Source of the DNA: Cupriavidus basilensis
GTDB taxonomy: Bacteria; Pseudomonadota; Gammaproteobacteria; Burkholderiales; Burkholderiaceae
DNA: 64,000 nt
Assembly: GCF_008801925.2 (NCBI RefSeq)
Contig: NZ_CP062803.1
Span: forward strand, 2,790,001 to 2,854,000
Direction of reading: 5' to 3'
Shown piece after piece: positions 32,529-44,032 of this stretch (positions within the stretch are counted from its first letter, which is position 1; every line of letters starts with the position of its first letter). A model generated the notes under the pieces. That model saw only the letters and a program-made list of their open reading frames with translations, did not search any database and had not been told where the DNA came from. The position numbers and the translations under genes are program-made.

Positions 32529-33041
32529 TCAGGCGTTGGCGCCTTCCGTGAACACATCGAACTTGCCGGTACGGGCACCGTCGGTATAGGCGTCCACGCT
32601 GCGAGCCGGGCTGGCCGACACGCCACTACGATCCAGGCCGGCAACAACGCGGGCACCATCCGTGTACGGATCAGCCTTGCCAACGCGTGCGCCTTCGGTG
32701 AACGGGTCGAACTTGCCGCTGCGCGCGCCATCGGTATAAGCGTCAACGCTGCGGGCCGGGCTGGCCGACACGCCGCTACGATCCAGGCCGGCCACGATGC
32801 GGGCACCGTCCGTGTACGGGTCAGCCTTGCCAACACGTGCGCCTTCGGTGAACGGGTCGAACTTGCCGCTGCGCGCGCCGTCGGTGAAGGCGTCGGGCGT
32901 GGTGGTGCGGAACACGTAGCCGTACTTGTCACCCGAGAACGTGCTGTCCTTCGGGCCCGAAGCCTGGGCGGTGCCGGCAACGAACGCGGCAGCCAGGGCG
33001 GCGGCGGTGATCAGGCTCTTGGCGAAGAGGTTCGAGGTCAT
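32529..33041 (-). CDS. Secreted protein of DxYT[DE]GAR repeats
   Basis: A 170-residue protein with a signal peptide (MTSNLFAKS, then an Ala-rich core, cleavage near AQA-SG). The mature part is built from eight copies of a short motif D-x-[YF]-T-[DE]-G-A, nearly all ending in Arg, such as DAFTDGARSGKF, DPFTEGARVGKA and DPYTDGAR, with an interposed segment GLDRSGVSASPARSV that occurs twice. The higher-order unit is 50 residues (150 bp). ATG 33041 is chosen by GGAG seven bases upstream. No function is recognised. The promoter region carries two copies of a TetR-type palindrome. Confidence 0.85.
   Translation of the reverse strand: MTSNLFAKSLITAAALAAAFVAGTAQASGPKDSTFSGDKYGYVFRTTTPDAFTDGARSGKFDPFTEGARVGKADPYTDGARIVAGLDRSGVSASPARSVDAYTDGARSGKFDPFTEGARVGKADPYTDGARVVAGLDRSGVSASPARSVDAYTDGARTGKFDVFTEGANA
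32541..32900 (-). repeat. 150-bp tandem repeat inside the repeat-protein gene
   Basis: Units begin at 32541, 32691 and 32841 (GCCTTCSGTGAAC); the third is partial. The first two are nearly the same over 150 bp, so copy number could change by recombination without breaking the frame. Confidence 0.85.
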
Positions 33042-33125
33042 GATGTTCTCCATTTCCATTTGAGGACCCGCGCTTGGGCGGAATCGAATCGGTACGCTTT
33101 GGAACCCTTCGCTTCTCTTGCCAGT

Positions 33126-33141
33126 TATCTACCAGTAGATA
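33126..33141. promoter_or_regulatory. TetR-type operator, copy 1
   Basis: The perfect 16-bp palindrome TATCTACCAGTAGATA, followed by GATAAG. It is 85 bp upstream of the repeat-protein start. Its core is the same as copy 2 apart from the two central bases, which are read from the other strand. Confidence 0.75.
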
Positions 33142-33249
33142 GATAAGCCAGCCAAAAAAAACGGGGATTCCCCGGGTGATGCGCTGGATCCTCTTTCCTG
33201 CTTCAGCTTTCTTGCTGGGGCGGAGCAGCGGCTTCCATGTCGTGAATAT

Positions 33250-33265
33250 TATCTACTGGTAGATA
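33250..33265. promoter_or_regulatory. TetR-type operator, copy 2
   Basis: TATCTACTGGTAGATA, the reverse complement of copy 1, also followed by GATAG. The centres are 124 bp apart, about twelve helix turns, which would allow looping. Confidence 0.75.
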
Positions 33266-33321
33266 GATAGTCAAGGGAATTTTGGGAAGATTGCCATTGT
33301 CGATAACGCATCACAAACCCC

Positions 33322-33354
33322 GAAAGAAAAAGACGGTGGCGCGAGGCCACCGTC
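33322..33354 (-). terminator. Rho-independent terminator of the glycerol transporter operon
   Basis: The 9-bp stem GACGGTGGC/GCCACCGTC with a 5-base loop is followed, on the minus strand, by TTTTTCTTTC. It lies 24 bp beyond the stop of the substrate-binding gene. Confidence 0.85.
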
Positions 33355-33377
33355 CGTTACGCCATCAAGGATGACGC

Positions 33378-35120
33378 TTACCGCACCTTCCCTTCCTTCC
33401 ACGCCTGCAACAACTTGTCATAGGCGATGGTCTCGCCCTTCGGCTTCTCGTTGGCCAGCTTCTTCCAGGGCGCGTGGTCGTCGGACAGCCACTTGGCGGG
33501 ATCGCTCTTGGGGTTGAGCTTGGGCGCGCAGTTCGTCATGCCGGCGCGTTGCAGCCGCCCCATCACCTGGTCCATTTCCTCGGCCAGGTTGTCCATCGCG
33601 GCCTGCGGCGTCTTCTCGCCGGTCACAGCGGTCGCCACGTTCTTCCACCACAGCTGGGCCAGCTTGGGGTAGTCGGGCACGTTGGTGCCGGTGGGCGTCC
33701 AGGCCACCCGCGCCGGGCTGCGATAGAACTCGATCAGGCCGCCGTACTGGGCCGCGTTCTTGGTAAGGTACTCATGATGAATGTCGCTGTCGCGGATAAA
33801 GGTCAGGCCGGTGAGCGACTTCTTCAGCGATACCGTCTTGGACGTCACGAACTGCGCATAGAGCCAGGCCGCCGCGAGGCGGTTGGGATCGGTGTTCTTG
33901 AAGAAGGTCCAGGAGCCCACGTCCTGGTAGCCGTTCTGCATGCCCTGCTTCCAGTACGGGCCATAAGGCGACGGCGCCATGCGCCACTTGGGACTGCCGT
34001 CGGCATTGACCACCGGCAAGCCCTTCTTGGTCATGTCAGCGGTAAAGGCGGTGTACCAGAACACCTGCTGCGCGATCTGCCCTTGCGCCGGGACCGGACC
34101 GGCTTCCGAGAAGGTCATGCCCATGGCTTGCGGCGGCGCGTATTTCTTCATCCAGTCGATGTACTTGGTGAGCGCATAGACCGCCGCCGGGCTGTTGGCG
34201 GCACCGCCGCGCGCAACCGACGCGCCCTCCGGCGTGCACTTGTCGGCGCCAACGCGGATGCCCCATTCGTCGACCGGCATGCCGTTGGGCAGGCCCTTGT
34301 CGGCGGCGCCGGCCATCGACAGCCAGGCATCGGTAAAGCGCCAGCCGAGCGACGGGTCCTTCTTGCCGTAATCCATATGGCCGTAGACCTTCTTGCCGTC
34401 GAGCTCCTTGACATCGTTGGAGAAGAAGTTAGCGATGTCTTCGTAGGCCGACCAGTTGGTGGGCACGCCCAGGTCATAGCCGTACTTGGCCTTGAACTTG
34501 TCCTGCAGGTCCTTGCGCGCGAACCAGTCGGCACGGAACCAGTACAGGTTGGCGAACTGCTGGTCGGGCAACTGGTAGAGCTTGCCGTCCGGCGCGGTGG
34601 TGAACTTGGTGCCGATGAAGTCCTTCACGTCCAGCCCCGGATTGGTCCACTCCTTGCCGGCGCCGCTCATATAGTCAGACAGCGGCAGGATGGCGCCATA
34701 GCGGTAGTGCGTGCCGATCAGGTCGGAGTCGGAGATCCAGCCGTCATAGATCGACTTGCCCGACTGCATCGAGGTCTGCAGTTTTTCCACCACGTCGCCT
34801 TCCTGGATGATGTCGTGGTTGACCTTGATGCCGGTAATCTCCTCGAACGCCTTGGCCAGCGTCTTGGATTCGTATTCGTGGGTGGTGAGGGTCTCGGACA
34901 CCACGCTGATCTGCGTCACGCCCTTGGCCTTGAGCTTGGCGGCAGCGTCCATGAACCACTTCATTTCTGCGAGCTGCTTGTCCTTGGCGAGCGACGACGG
35001 CTGGAACTCGCTGTCGACCCACTTCTTGGCCTCGGCCTCGCCTGCCCAAGCGGCGTGGCCGCAAGCGAGCGCCGCTGCGCAGGCCAGCGCCGTCATGCCC
35101 AATTTCACGTGCACCTTCAT
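33378..35120 (-). CDS. glpV: Glycerol ABC transporter, periplasmic binding protein (GlpV-like)
   Basis: A 580-residue extracellular solute-binding protein (family 1 type) with a signal peptide ending AAWA-GE. The length, far above ordinary sugar-binding proteins, and the context (DUF2160 protein, two permeases, two ATPases, glpR) match the rhizobial GlpSTPQV glycerol importer. Recognisable segments are TGIKVNHDIIQEGDVVEKLQ and QLPDQQFANLYWFRADWF. ATG 35120 is chosen by GAGGAG seven bases before it. It is last in the operon, 134 bp after the DUF2160 gene. Assignment to glycerol rests on context and family resemblance. Confidence 0.88.
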   Translation of the reverse strand: MKVHVKLGMTALACAAALACGHAAWAGEAEAKKWVDSEFQPSSLAKDKQLAEMKWFMDAAAKLKAKGVTQISVVSETLTTHEYESKTLAKAFEEITGIKVNHDIIQEGDVVEKLQTSMQSGKSIYDGWISDSDLIGTHYRYGAILPLSDYMSGAGKEWTNPGLDVKDFIGTKFTTAPDGKLYQLPDQQFANLYWFRADWFARKDLQDKFKAKYGYDLGVPTNWSAYEDIANFFSNDVKELDGKKVYGHMDYGKKDPSLGWRFTDAWLSMAGAADKGLPNGMPVDEWGIRVGADKCTPEGASVARGGAANSPAAVYALTKYIDWMKKYAPPQAMGMTFSEAGPVPAQGQIAQQVFWYTAFTADMTKKGLPVVNADGSPKWRMAPSPYGPYWKQGMQNGYQDVGSWTFFKNTDPNRLAAAWLYAQFVTSKTVSLKKSLTGLTFIRDSDIHHEYLTKNAAQYGGLIEFYRSPARVAWTPTGTNVPDYPKLAQLWWKNVATAVTGEKTPQAAMDNLAEEMDQVMGRLQRAGMTNCAPKLNPKSDPAKWLSDDHAPWKKLANEKPKGETIAYDKLLQAWKEGKVR

Positions 35121-35254
35121 TGACGTCTCCTCGAGAATCCCCCTCCCTGCTCTTTGTCTGGGTCGCGGTCCGGGGAAGGTGCAGGCCGCTATGCCCATTG
35201 ACGAAAAATCCGTCGCTTATTCTTGTCGGCTCAGTTGCGCGATCCGCATGCCGC

Positions 35255-35563
35255 TCAGCCTTTGCGCATCACCAGGCCCAGCGCAAGCATGGACAGCACC
35301 AGGCTGATCCAGATCGAAGGTTCCTCCGCCAGCGAGAACCACGCCATCATCTTCTCGCCCAGGCCCACCCACGCGAGGTTGATCCAGGCCGCGCACATCA
35401 GGCCGATAAACAGGCGATCGCCTCGGGTGGTGGCGATGGGCAGGAAGCCCTTGCGCTCCATGGTAGGGGCGCGCGTCTCCCACATCGTCATGCCAACCAG
35501 CATCACCGCGATGCTGATGAAGAACACGGCCACCGGGGTGGTCCATACCATCCAGCTGAACAT
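35255..35563 (-). CDS. DUF2160 small membrane protein of the glycerol transporter
   Basis: A 102-residue protein with three predicted membrane spans (residues ~5-25, ~48-68 and ~80-98), beginning MFSWMVWTTPVAVFFISIA. DUF2160 proteins occur almost only in glycerol ABC operons. The conserved middle is METRAPTMERKGFLP-like (here WETRAPTMERKGFLPI) followed by RGDRLFIGLM. It lies 12 bp after the second permease gene. It is probably an accessory of the transporter; its task is unknown. Confidence 0.88.
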   Translation of the reverse strand: MFSWMVWTTPVAVFFISIAVMLVGMTMWETRAPTMERKGFLPIATTRGDRLFIGLMCAAWINLAWVGLGEKMMAWFSLAEEPSIWISLVLSMLALGLVMRKG

Positions 35564-35575
35564 GGCATCCTCTCC

Positions 35576-36401
35576 TTACACGCGGCCCATCGCGAAGCCT
35601 TTCGCGATGTAGTGCCGCACAAACCAGATCACGATGCCGCCGGGCACGATGGTGAGCACGCCGGCCGCAGCCAGCACGCCCCAGTCCATGCCGGAGGCCG
35701 ACACTGTGCGCGTCATGGTGGCAACGATCGGCTTGGCGTTGACCGAGGTCAACGTGCGCGCAAGCAGCAGCTCCACCCAGCTGAACATGAAGCAGAAGAA
35801 AGCGGCCACGCCCACGCCGGCCTTGATCAGCGGCAGGAAGATGGTGATGAAAAAGCGCGGAAAGGAGTAGCCATCCACATACGCCGTCTCGTCGATTTCG
35901 CGCGGCACGCCGGACATGAAGCCCTCCAGGATCCACACCGCCAGCGGCACATTGAACACCAGGTGCGCCAGCGCCACGCCAAGATGCGTGTCCATCAGGC
36001 CGATGGTCGTGTAGAGCTGGAAGAATGGCAGCAGGAACACTGCCGGCGGCGTCATGCGATTGGTCAGCAGCCAGAAGAAGACGTGCTTGTCGCCGATAAA
36101 CCGGTAGCGCGAGAAAGCATAGGCCGCGGGCAACGCCACTGTGATCGAGATCACCGTGTTCATCGCCACGTAAATCATCGAGTTGATGTAGCCCGAGTAC
36201 CAGGACGGATCGGTGAAAATGGTCTTGTAGTGCTCCAGCGTGAAATCGTTTGGCCACAGCGACAGCGTGGAAACAATCTCCTCGTTGGACTTGAACGACA
36301 TGTTCAGCATCCAGTAGATCGGCAGGATGGCGAAGACCAGGTACACCACCAGGAAGACGGCACGCCAGTATGTGGCGCTTTGCTTGGCATCACGTTTGGC
36401 T

Positions 36402-36409
<8 letters not shown>
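35576..36409 (-). CDS. glpQ: Glycerol ABC transporter permease (GlpQ-like)
   Basis: A 277-residue inner-membrane permease of the CUT1 class with six spans. The cytoplasmic EAA loop is EGFMSGVPREIDETAYVDGYSFPRFFITIFLPLIKAGV, which docks with the ATPases. It overlaps the upstream permease gene by 8 bp. It pairs with the permease at 36402-37295 to form the channel. Confidence 0.9.
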
Positions 36410-38398
<1,989 letters not shown>

Positions 38399-38399
38399 C

Positions 38400-39500
<1,101 letters not shown>

Positions 39501-39589
39501 CGAGTCTCCGATTCCGAATGCCACATACATCACATATAACGCAATGATGCAAACGCACAAATCCTTGCTTCCCGCTCGTTTTAGATCAA

Positions 39590-39634
39590 AAACGAAAATA
39601 AAACAATCATGCACTGCATCATTTGTTTTCGTTT
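39590..39634. promoter_or_regulatory. Inverted repeats in the glpS-glpR divergent region (candidate GlpR operator)
   Basis: AAACGAAAA at 39590-39598 and TTTTCGTTT at 39626-39634 form a spaced inverted repeat. A second pair, AATGATGC (39543-39550) and GCATCATT (39616-39623), overlaps it. A DeoR-type regulator with glycerol-3-phosphate as inducer would be expected to bind here. Confidence 0.5.
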
Positions 39635-39656
39635 GTGTTTGAACTAGAATGCCGGC

Positions 39657-40424
39657 ATGACGCTAAATCCACGCCAGACCGCCCTGCTGGAAGAAGTTCG
39701 CAGCCAGGGCTTCGCTTCCATCGACGAACTTGCCCGCAAGTTCGGGGTGACCCTGCAGACCGTGCGCCGGGACGTCAACCTGCTGGCTGAAGGCGGCATG
39801 CTGGCGCGCTTTCACGGCGGCGTGCGGGTGGAGGGCTCCACGGTGGAGAACATCGCCTATCGGCAGCGCCAGGGGCTCAATGCCGAGGGCAAGGCCCGCA
39901 TTGCGCGCGCAGTGGCCAGCGCCGTGCCCGAGGGTTGCTCACTGATCCTGAATATCGGCACCACGGTCGAGGAAATCGCGCGCGAGCTCATGCATCACCG
40001 CGGCCTGCGCGTGATCACCAACAACCTGAACGTGGCGAGCATCCTGGCCGACAACCCCGATTGCGAAGTGATCGTCGCCGGCGGCGTGCTGCGCTCGCGC
40101 GACCGTGGCATCGTGGGCGAGGCCACGGTGGAGTTCATCAGCCAGTTCAAGGTGGATATCGGCCTGATCGGCATCTCGGGCATTGAGGCCGACGGCACGC
40201 TGCGCGATTACGATTTTCGCGAAGTGAAGGTGGCACGGACCATCATCGAGCATTCGCGCGAAGTCTGGCTGGCGGCGGACGCCAGCAAGTTCAACCGGCA
40301 GGCCATGGTGGAACTGGCGCACGTCTCGGAGATCGACCGGCTCTTCACCGATGAGCCGTTGAAGCCGCCGTTCGAGAGCATGCTGGAAGAAAGCGGAGTG
40401 CGCTGTGTGGTCGCGCAGGCCTGA
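39657..40424 (+). CDS. glpR: DeoR-family glycerol regulon repressor (GlpR-like)
   Basis: A 255-residue DeoR regulator with the N-terminal HTH GFASIDELARKFGVTLQTVRRDVNLLAEGGMLARFHGG and the sugar-phosphate isomerase-like sensor domain (LILNIGTTVEEIARELMHH, DIGLIGISGIEADGTLRDYD). The close match to GlpR features and its place between the transporter and the glycerol kinase genes support the name. It is divergent from the transporter operon, so it should repress both. No strong ribosome site is seen (GCCGGC before ATG). Confidence 0.9.
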   Translation: MTLNPRQTALLEEVRSQGFASIDELARKFGVTLQTVRRDVNLLAEGGMLARFHGGVRVEGSTVENIAYRQRQGLNAEGKARIARAVASAVPEGCSLILNIGTTVEEIARELMHHRGLRVITNNLNVASILADNPDCEVIVAGGVLRSRDRGIVGEATVEFISQFKVDIGLIGISGIEADGTLRDYDFREVKVARTIIEHSREVWLAADASKFNRQAMVELAHVSEIDRLFTDEPLKPPFESMLEESGVRCVVAQA

Positions 40425-40527
40425 GTGTGGCCAGCCACGGCGCCGGCTCCCCTGCGGGCGAGGCGGTGCCGGCGCGGCTGGCGCCGGGCACCTTGTGAAG
40501 GGCTTGCTTGGTGGCTTGCCGGAGGCC

Positions 40528-41394
40528 TTACTTGAAGACGACCGTCTTGTGGCCGTTGAGCAGGATGCGGTGCTCGGCATGCCATTTGACGGCACGCGCC
40601 AGCGCCACGCATTCCACGTCACGCCCCACCGCGGTGAGCTGCTCGGGATCCATGCTATGGTCCACGCGCTCGATTTCCTGCTCGATGATCGGGCCTTCGT
40701 CCAGCGCCGCGGTCACGTAGTGGGCGGTCGCGCCGATCAGCTTCACGCCACGGTCGTGCGCCTGATAGTAAGGCTTGGCGCCCTTGAAGCTGGGCAGGAA
40801 CGAGTGATGGATATTGATGGCGCGGCCTGCCAGCTTGCGGCACAGGTCGTCGGACAGCACCTGCATGTAGCGCGCCAGCACCACCAGGTCGATGTTCTGC
40901 TCGCGCACGATCTCGAACACCTTGTTCTCCTGCGCGGCCTTCTGCTCAGCCGAGGCGTTCATCATCGGCAGGTGGAAGAAGGGGATATCGTACGACGCGG
41001 CAAGCTGGTAGAAATCGCGGTGGTTCGACACGATGGCGGCGATCTCCACCGGCAGGCCGCTGGCCTTGGCGCGGAACAGCAGATCGTTCAGGCAATGGCC
41101 GATCTTCGACACCATGATCATCACGCGCGGCTTGACGCTGGCATCGAACAGGTCCCACTGCATGGCGAACTGATCGCCGATCGGCGCGAACGCGGTCTTC
41201 AGCGTGGCCAGGTCCGGGCCGCCGGCGGCCGGGGTGAAATGCACCCGCATGAAGAAGCGGCCGGTGAACTCGTCGCCGTACTGGTCGGAATCGACGATAT
41301 TGCAGCCGTGCTGGAACAGCAGGCCCGAGACGGCATGGACGATGCCCGGCTGATCCGGGCAGGAAATGGTGAGAATGAATCCGGTATTGCTCAT
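40528..41394 (-). CDS. purU: Formyltetrahydrofolate deformylase
   Basis: A 288-residue enzyme that hydrolyses 10-formyl-THF to formate and THF, balancing one-carbon units. It has an N-terminal ACT domain (ISCPDQPGIVHAVSGLLFQHG) and a C-terminal formyltransferase-like domain with the catalytic Asn-His-Asp set in INIHHSFLPSFKGAKPY and TAHYVTAALDEGPIIEQE. Length and order are standard. It lies on the minus strand within the glycerol block, after the NUDIX gene (33 bp gap). Confidence 0.94.
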   Translation of the reverse strand: MSNTGFILTISCPDQPGIVHAVSGLLFQHGCNIVDSDQYGDEFTGRFFMRVHFTPAAGGPDLATLKTAFAPIGDQFAMQWDLFDASVKPRVMIMVSKIGHCLNDLLFRAKASGLPVEIAAIVSNHRDFYQLAASYDIPFFHLPMMNASAEQKAAQENKVFEIVREQNIDLVVLARYMQVLSDDLCRKLAGRAINIHHSFLPSFKGAKPYYQAHDRGVKLIGATAHYVTAALDEGPIIEQEIERVDHSMDPEQLTAVGRDVECVALARAVKWHAEHRILLNGHKTVVFK

Positions 41395-41423
41395 CGTGTG
41401 TGGTTTTGTCTAGTGCGCGCCGA

Positions 41424-42290
41424 TCAAGGGCGGGGAATGCCGGGGGCGCTCCAGCCACGGCGATTGAGCGCATCCAGCGTCACCAGGGTCGCGTCGACCG
41501 TCATGGCGCCATCCGCCATGATAGCAAGCAATGCCTCCGGCTCGATACGGCGGTGCTCGGCCACCTCCCCATCGCGGTTATGCGGCACGAAATCCGGCGG
41601 CAGCAACAGGTCGTACACGTACACGGCCTCCCACTGCACGCCCTCGGGAATTTCGCGCAGCACTTCGATCACGCCATGCGCCTCGGCGCGCTGCGCCAGC
41701 ACGGGCGCAATGCCTGACTCCTCGTCGCACTCGCGCACCAGCGTGGCAAGCGGATCACTGCCGTGCGGCATGCCGCCAGCCACCAGGTTGTCCCACATGC
41801 CGGGGTCGACCGCCTTGGCGGCGCTGCGCCGTGAAATCCACAGCGCGCGCGCGCCGGCAATGACGCCGTTCATGTGCGAGGCAAAGGTCAGCAGCCCGAG
41901 AAAGCGCGCGGCCGCGCGCTCTATCACCGCGAAGGCCGGCGCCGCAAGTTCCGGCGTGACGGCGAACAGCTCGTCGCGCCAGCCGCGCACATGGCCGGCA
42001 TCCGCCAGCCAGTGCGCAAGCACCTTCAGCGCCGCGCTGCGCGTGCAGGCATCGCCGCAGCCCGGCAGCAGCGCCACGCTGCCATCGCGCGGCTCGCCCA
42101 GCACGCCCGGCACCGTATCCTGCGCGCGCAGGATCTGCGCATGCGCGCGCGGCAGCCAGCCCACCTGGCGCCCCGCCACGGTCAGCCGCAAATGCGCGCC
42201 GGCATCGAAACGGCTGCGCGCCGCCAGCGAGGCGGCAATGCGGGACACGACGGGGTTCTGGCTGGCGCTATCGGGCAACGTATCGGACAT
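41424..42290 (-). CDS. NUDIX hydrolase with DUF4743 domain (Tnr3-like)
   Basis: A 288-residue protein: an N-terminal DUF4743 region is followed by a NUDIX domain. The NUDIX box is GGMPHGSDPLATLVRECDEESGI; the REx2EExG core is intact, while the first Glu position is Ser, as is usual in the thiamine-pyrophosphokinase-associated (Tnr3-like) NUDIX group. The frame extends to 44009 antisense to glpK, but ATG 42290 (MSDTLPDSAS) begins the gene. The substrate is unknown; nucleoside-diphosphate or thiamine-diphosphate derivatives are likely for the family. Confidence 0.86.
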   Translation of the reverse strand: MSDTLPDSASQNPVVSRIAASLAARSRFDAGAHLRLTVAGRQVGWLPRAHAQILRAQDTVPGVLGEPRDGSVALLPGCGDACTRSAALKVLAHWLADAGHVRGWRDELFAVTPELAAPAFAVIERAAARFLGLLTFASHMNGVIAGARALWISRRSAAKAVDPGMWDNLVAGGMPHGSDPLATLVRECDEESGIAPVLAQRAEAHGVIEVLREIPEGVQWEAVYVYDLLLPPDFVPHNRDGEVAEHRRIEPEALLAIMADGAMTVDATLVTLDALNRRGWSAPGIPRP

Positions 42291-42380
42291 GAAGGATCCC
42301 GGCGGCCGGCAAGGCGCGCCTGCAATAGATAAAGCAATGGTTAATGTAGTGGTAACAGCAGCCAATCCAGGACAAGACGC

Positions 42381-43943
42381 ATGAAGCAAACCCAGCCTTC
42401 GGGCCTGCCGCAATTCGTGCTGGCGCTCGACCAGGGCACCAGCAGCTCGCGCGCGATCCTGTTCGATCACGCCGGCAACGTGGCGCGGGTCGCGCAGCGC
42501 GAATTCCGCCAATATTACCCGCACCCCGGCCACGTCGAGCACGATCCCTACGAGATCTGGCAGTCGCAGCTGGCGGTGGCACACGAGGTGCTGAACGACG
42601 CCGGCGTCGCGGCCAGCCAGGTGAGCGCCATCGGCATCACCAACCAGCGCGAGACCACCGTGCTGTGGGACCGCCAGACCGGTGAGCCCATCGGCCGCGC
42701 GCTGGTCTGGCAGGACCGCCGCACCGCGCCGATGTGCGAGGCGCTGCAGGCCGACGGCCACGGCGAGCTGTTCCGCGACAAGACCGGCCTGATCATCGAC
42801 GCCTACTTCTCCGGCACCAAGCTGCGCTGGATGCTCGACAACACCGAGGGCGCGCGCGAACGCGCGGCGCGCGGCGAGCTGGCGTTCGGCACGGTCGACA
42901 GCTGGCTGATCTGGCAGCTGACGGACGGCAAGCGCCATGTCACCGATGTCTCCAACGCGTCGCGCACGATGCTGTTCAACATCCACACCTTCCAGTGGGA
43001 TGATGACCTGCTCGACCTGCTGGACATCCCGCGCAGCTTGTTGCCCGAGGTGGTGCCCTCCAGCGGCGAGGTGGCGCGCACGGCGTTGCGGCTGTTCGGC
43101 GCGGAAATCCCCATTGCCGGCATCGCCGGGGACCAGCAGGCCGCCACCTACGGCCAGGCCTGCCTGTCCCCGGGCATGGCCAAGAATACCTACGGCACGG
43201 GCTGCTTCCTGCTGATGAACACGGGATCGCAGCCGGTCACTTCGCACAATCGCCTGCTCACCACCATTGGCTGGCAACTGGGCGGCACCACGCCGCCCGC
43301 CAGCCGCACGCAGTATTGCCTGGAAGGCGGCGTGTTCATGGGCGGCGCCACCATCCAGTGGCTGCGCGACGGGCTGCAGATCATCAACAGCGCGCCCGAG
43401 GTGGAGCCGCTGGCGCGCCAGTGCGACGACACCGAAGGCGTGGTGCTGGTGCCGGCCTTTGCCGGCCTGGGCGCGCCGCACTGGGATCCGTTCGCGCGCG
43501 GCACGCTGGTCGGCCTGACCCGCGGCACCGGACGAGCGCACATTGCCCGCGCCGCGCTGGAGTCGATCGCGCTGCAGAGCGTGGACGTGCTGGACGCCAT
43601 GCAGAAGGATGCCGGCATCTCGCTGGCCGAACTGCGTGTGGACGGTGGCGCATCGCGCAGCGACCTGCTGATGCAGATGCAGGCCGACCTGCTTGGCACG
43701 GCCGTGGTTCGCCCGCGCGTGACCGAGACCACCGCGCTTGGCGCGGCCTACCTGGCGGGACTGGCCACCGGCTACTGGAGCGGCGAGGACGAGATCGCCA
43801 GCCAGTGGCAGGTGGAGCATCGCTTCGAGCCCAACCTTAGCGCCGACGCGCGCGCGTACCGGCTCTGGCGCTGGCATCGCGCGGTTGAGCGCGCACGCGA
43901 CTGGGCGCGGGAAGATGGCGCGCCTGCGCACCCGACAAACTGA
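42381..43943 (+). CDS. glpK: Glycerol kinase
   Basis: A 520-residue FGGY-family kinase that makes glycerol-3-phosphate from glycerol and ATP. It shows the N-terminal [19 protein letters not shown], the glycerol-binding [15 protein letters not shown], and the FGGY signatures near [25 protein letters not shown] and [11 protein letters not shown]. It is slightly longer than the E. coli enzyme (502). It is followed after 89 bp by glpD. Confidence 0.96.
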   Translation: MKQTQPSGLPQFVLALDQGTSSSRAILFDHAGNVARVAQREFRQYYPHPGHVEHDPYEIWQSQLAVAHEVLNDAGVAASQVSAIGITNQRETTVLWDRQTGEPIGRALVWQDRRTAPMCEALQADGHGELFRDKTGLIIDAYFSGTKLRWMLDNTEGARERAARGELAFGTVDSWLIWQLTDGKRHVTDVSNASRTMLFNIHTFQWDDDLLDLLDIPRSLLPEVVPSSGEVARTALRLFGAEIPIAGIAGDQQAATYGQACLSPGMAKNTYGTGCFLLMNTGSQPVTSHNRLLTTIGWQLGGTTPPASRTQYCLEGGVFMGGATIQWLRDGLQIINSAPEVEPLARQCDDTEGVVLVPAFAGLGAPHWDPFARGTLVGLTRGTGRAHIARAALESIALQSVDVLDAMQKDAGISLAELRVDGGASRSDLLMQMQADLLGTAVVRPRVTETTALGAAYLAGLATGYWSGEDEIASQWQVEHRFEPNLSADARAYRLWRWHRAVERARDWAREDGAPAHPTN

Positions 43944-44032
43944 ACGCGAGCAGAGCGCACGAGCCACACAAGGCCAGTACAAAAGTACGGACCAGCAGCA
44001 CCGCGACACGCATTCGCACCAAACAAGGAATC

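Larger units (their letters stand above)
33042..33377. other. Intergenic region upstream of the repeat-protein gene
   Basis: No gene is seen in this 336-bp stretch. It holds two identical-core palindromes (33126, 33250), an A8 run near 33154-33161, and the terminator of the glycerol transporter operon (33322-33354). Confidence 0.7.

Noticed and set aside
42291..44009. N-terminal extension of the NUDIX frame through glpK
   Set aside because: The extension is antisense to glycerol kinase and has no homology; the gene starts at ATG 42290.
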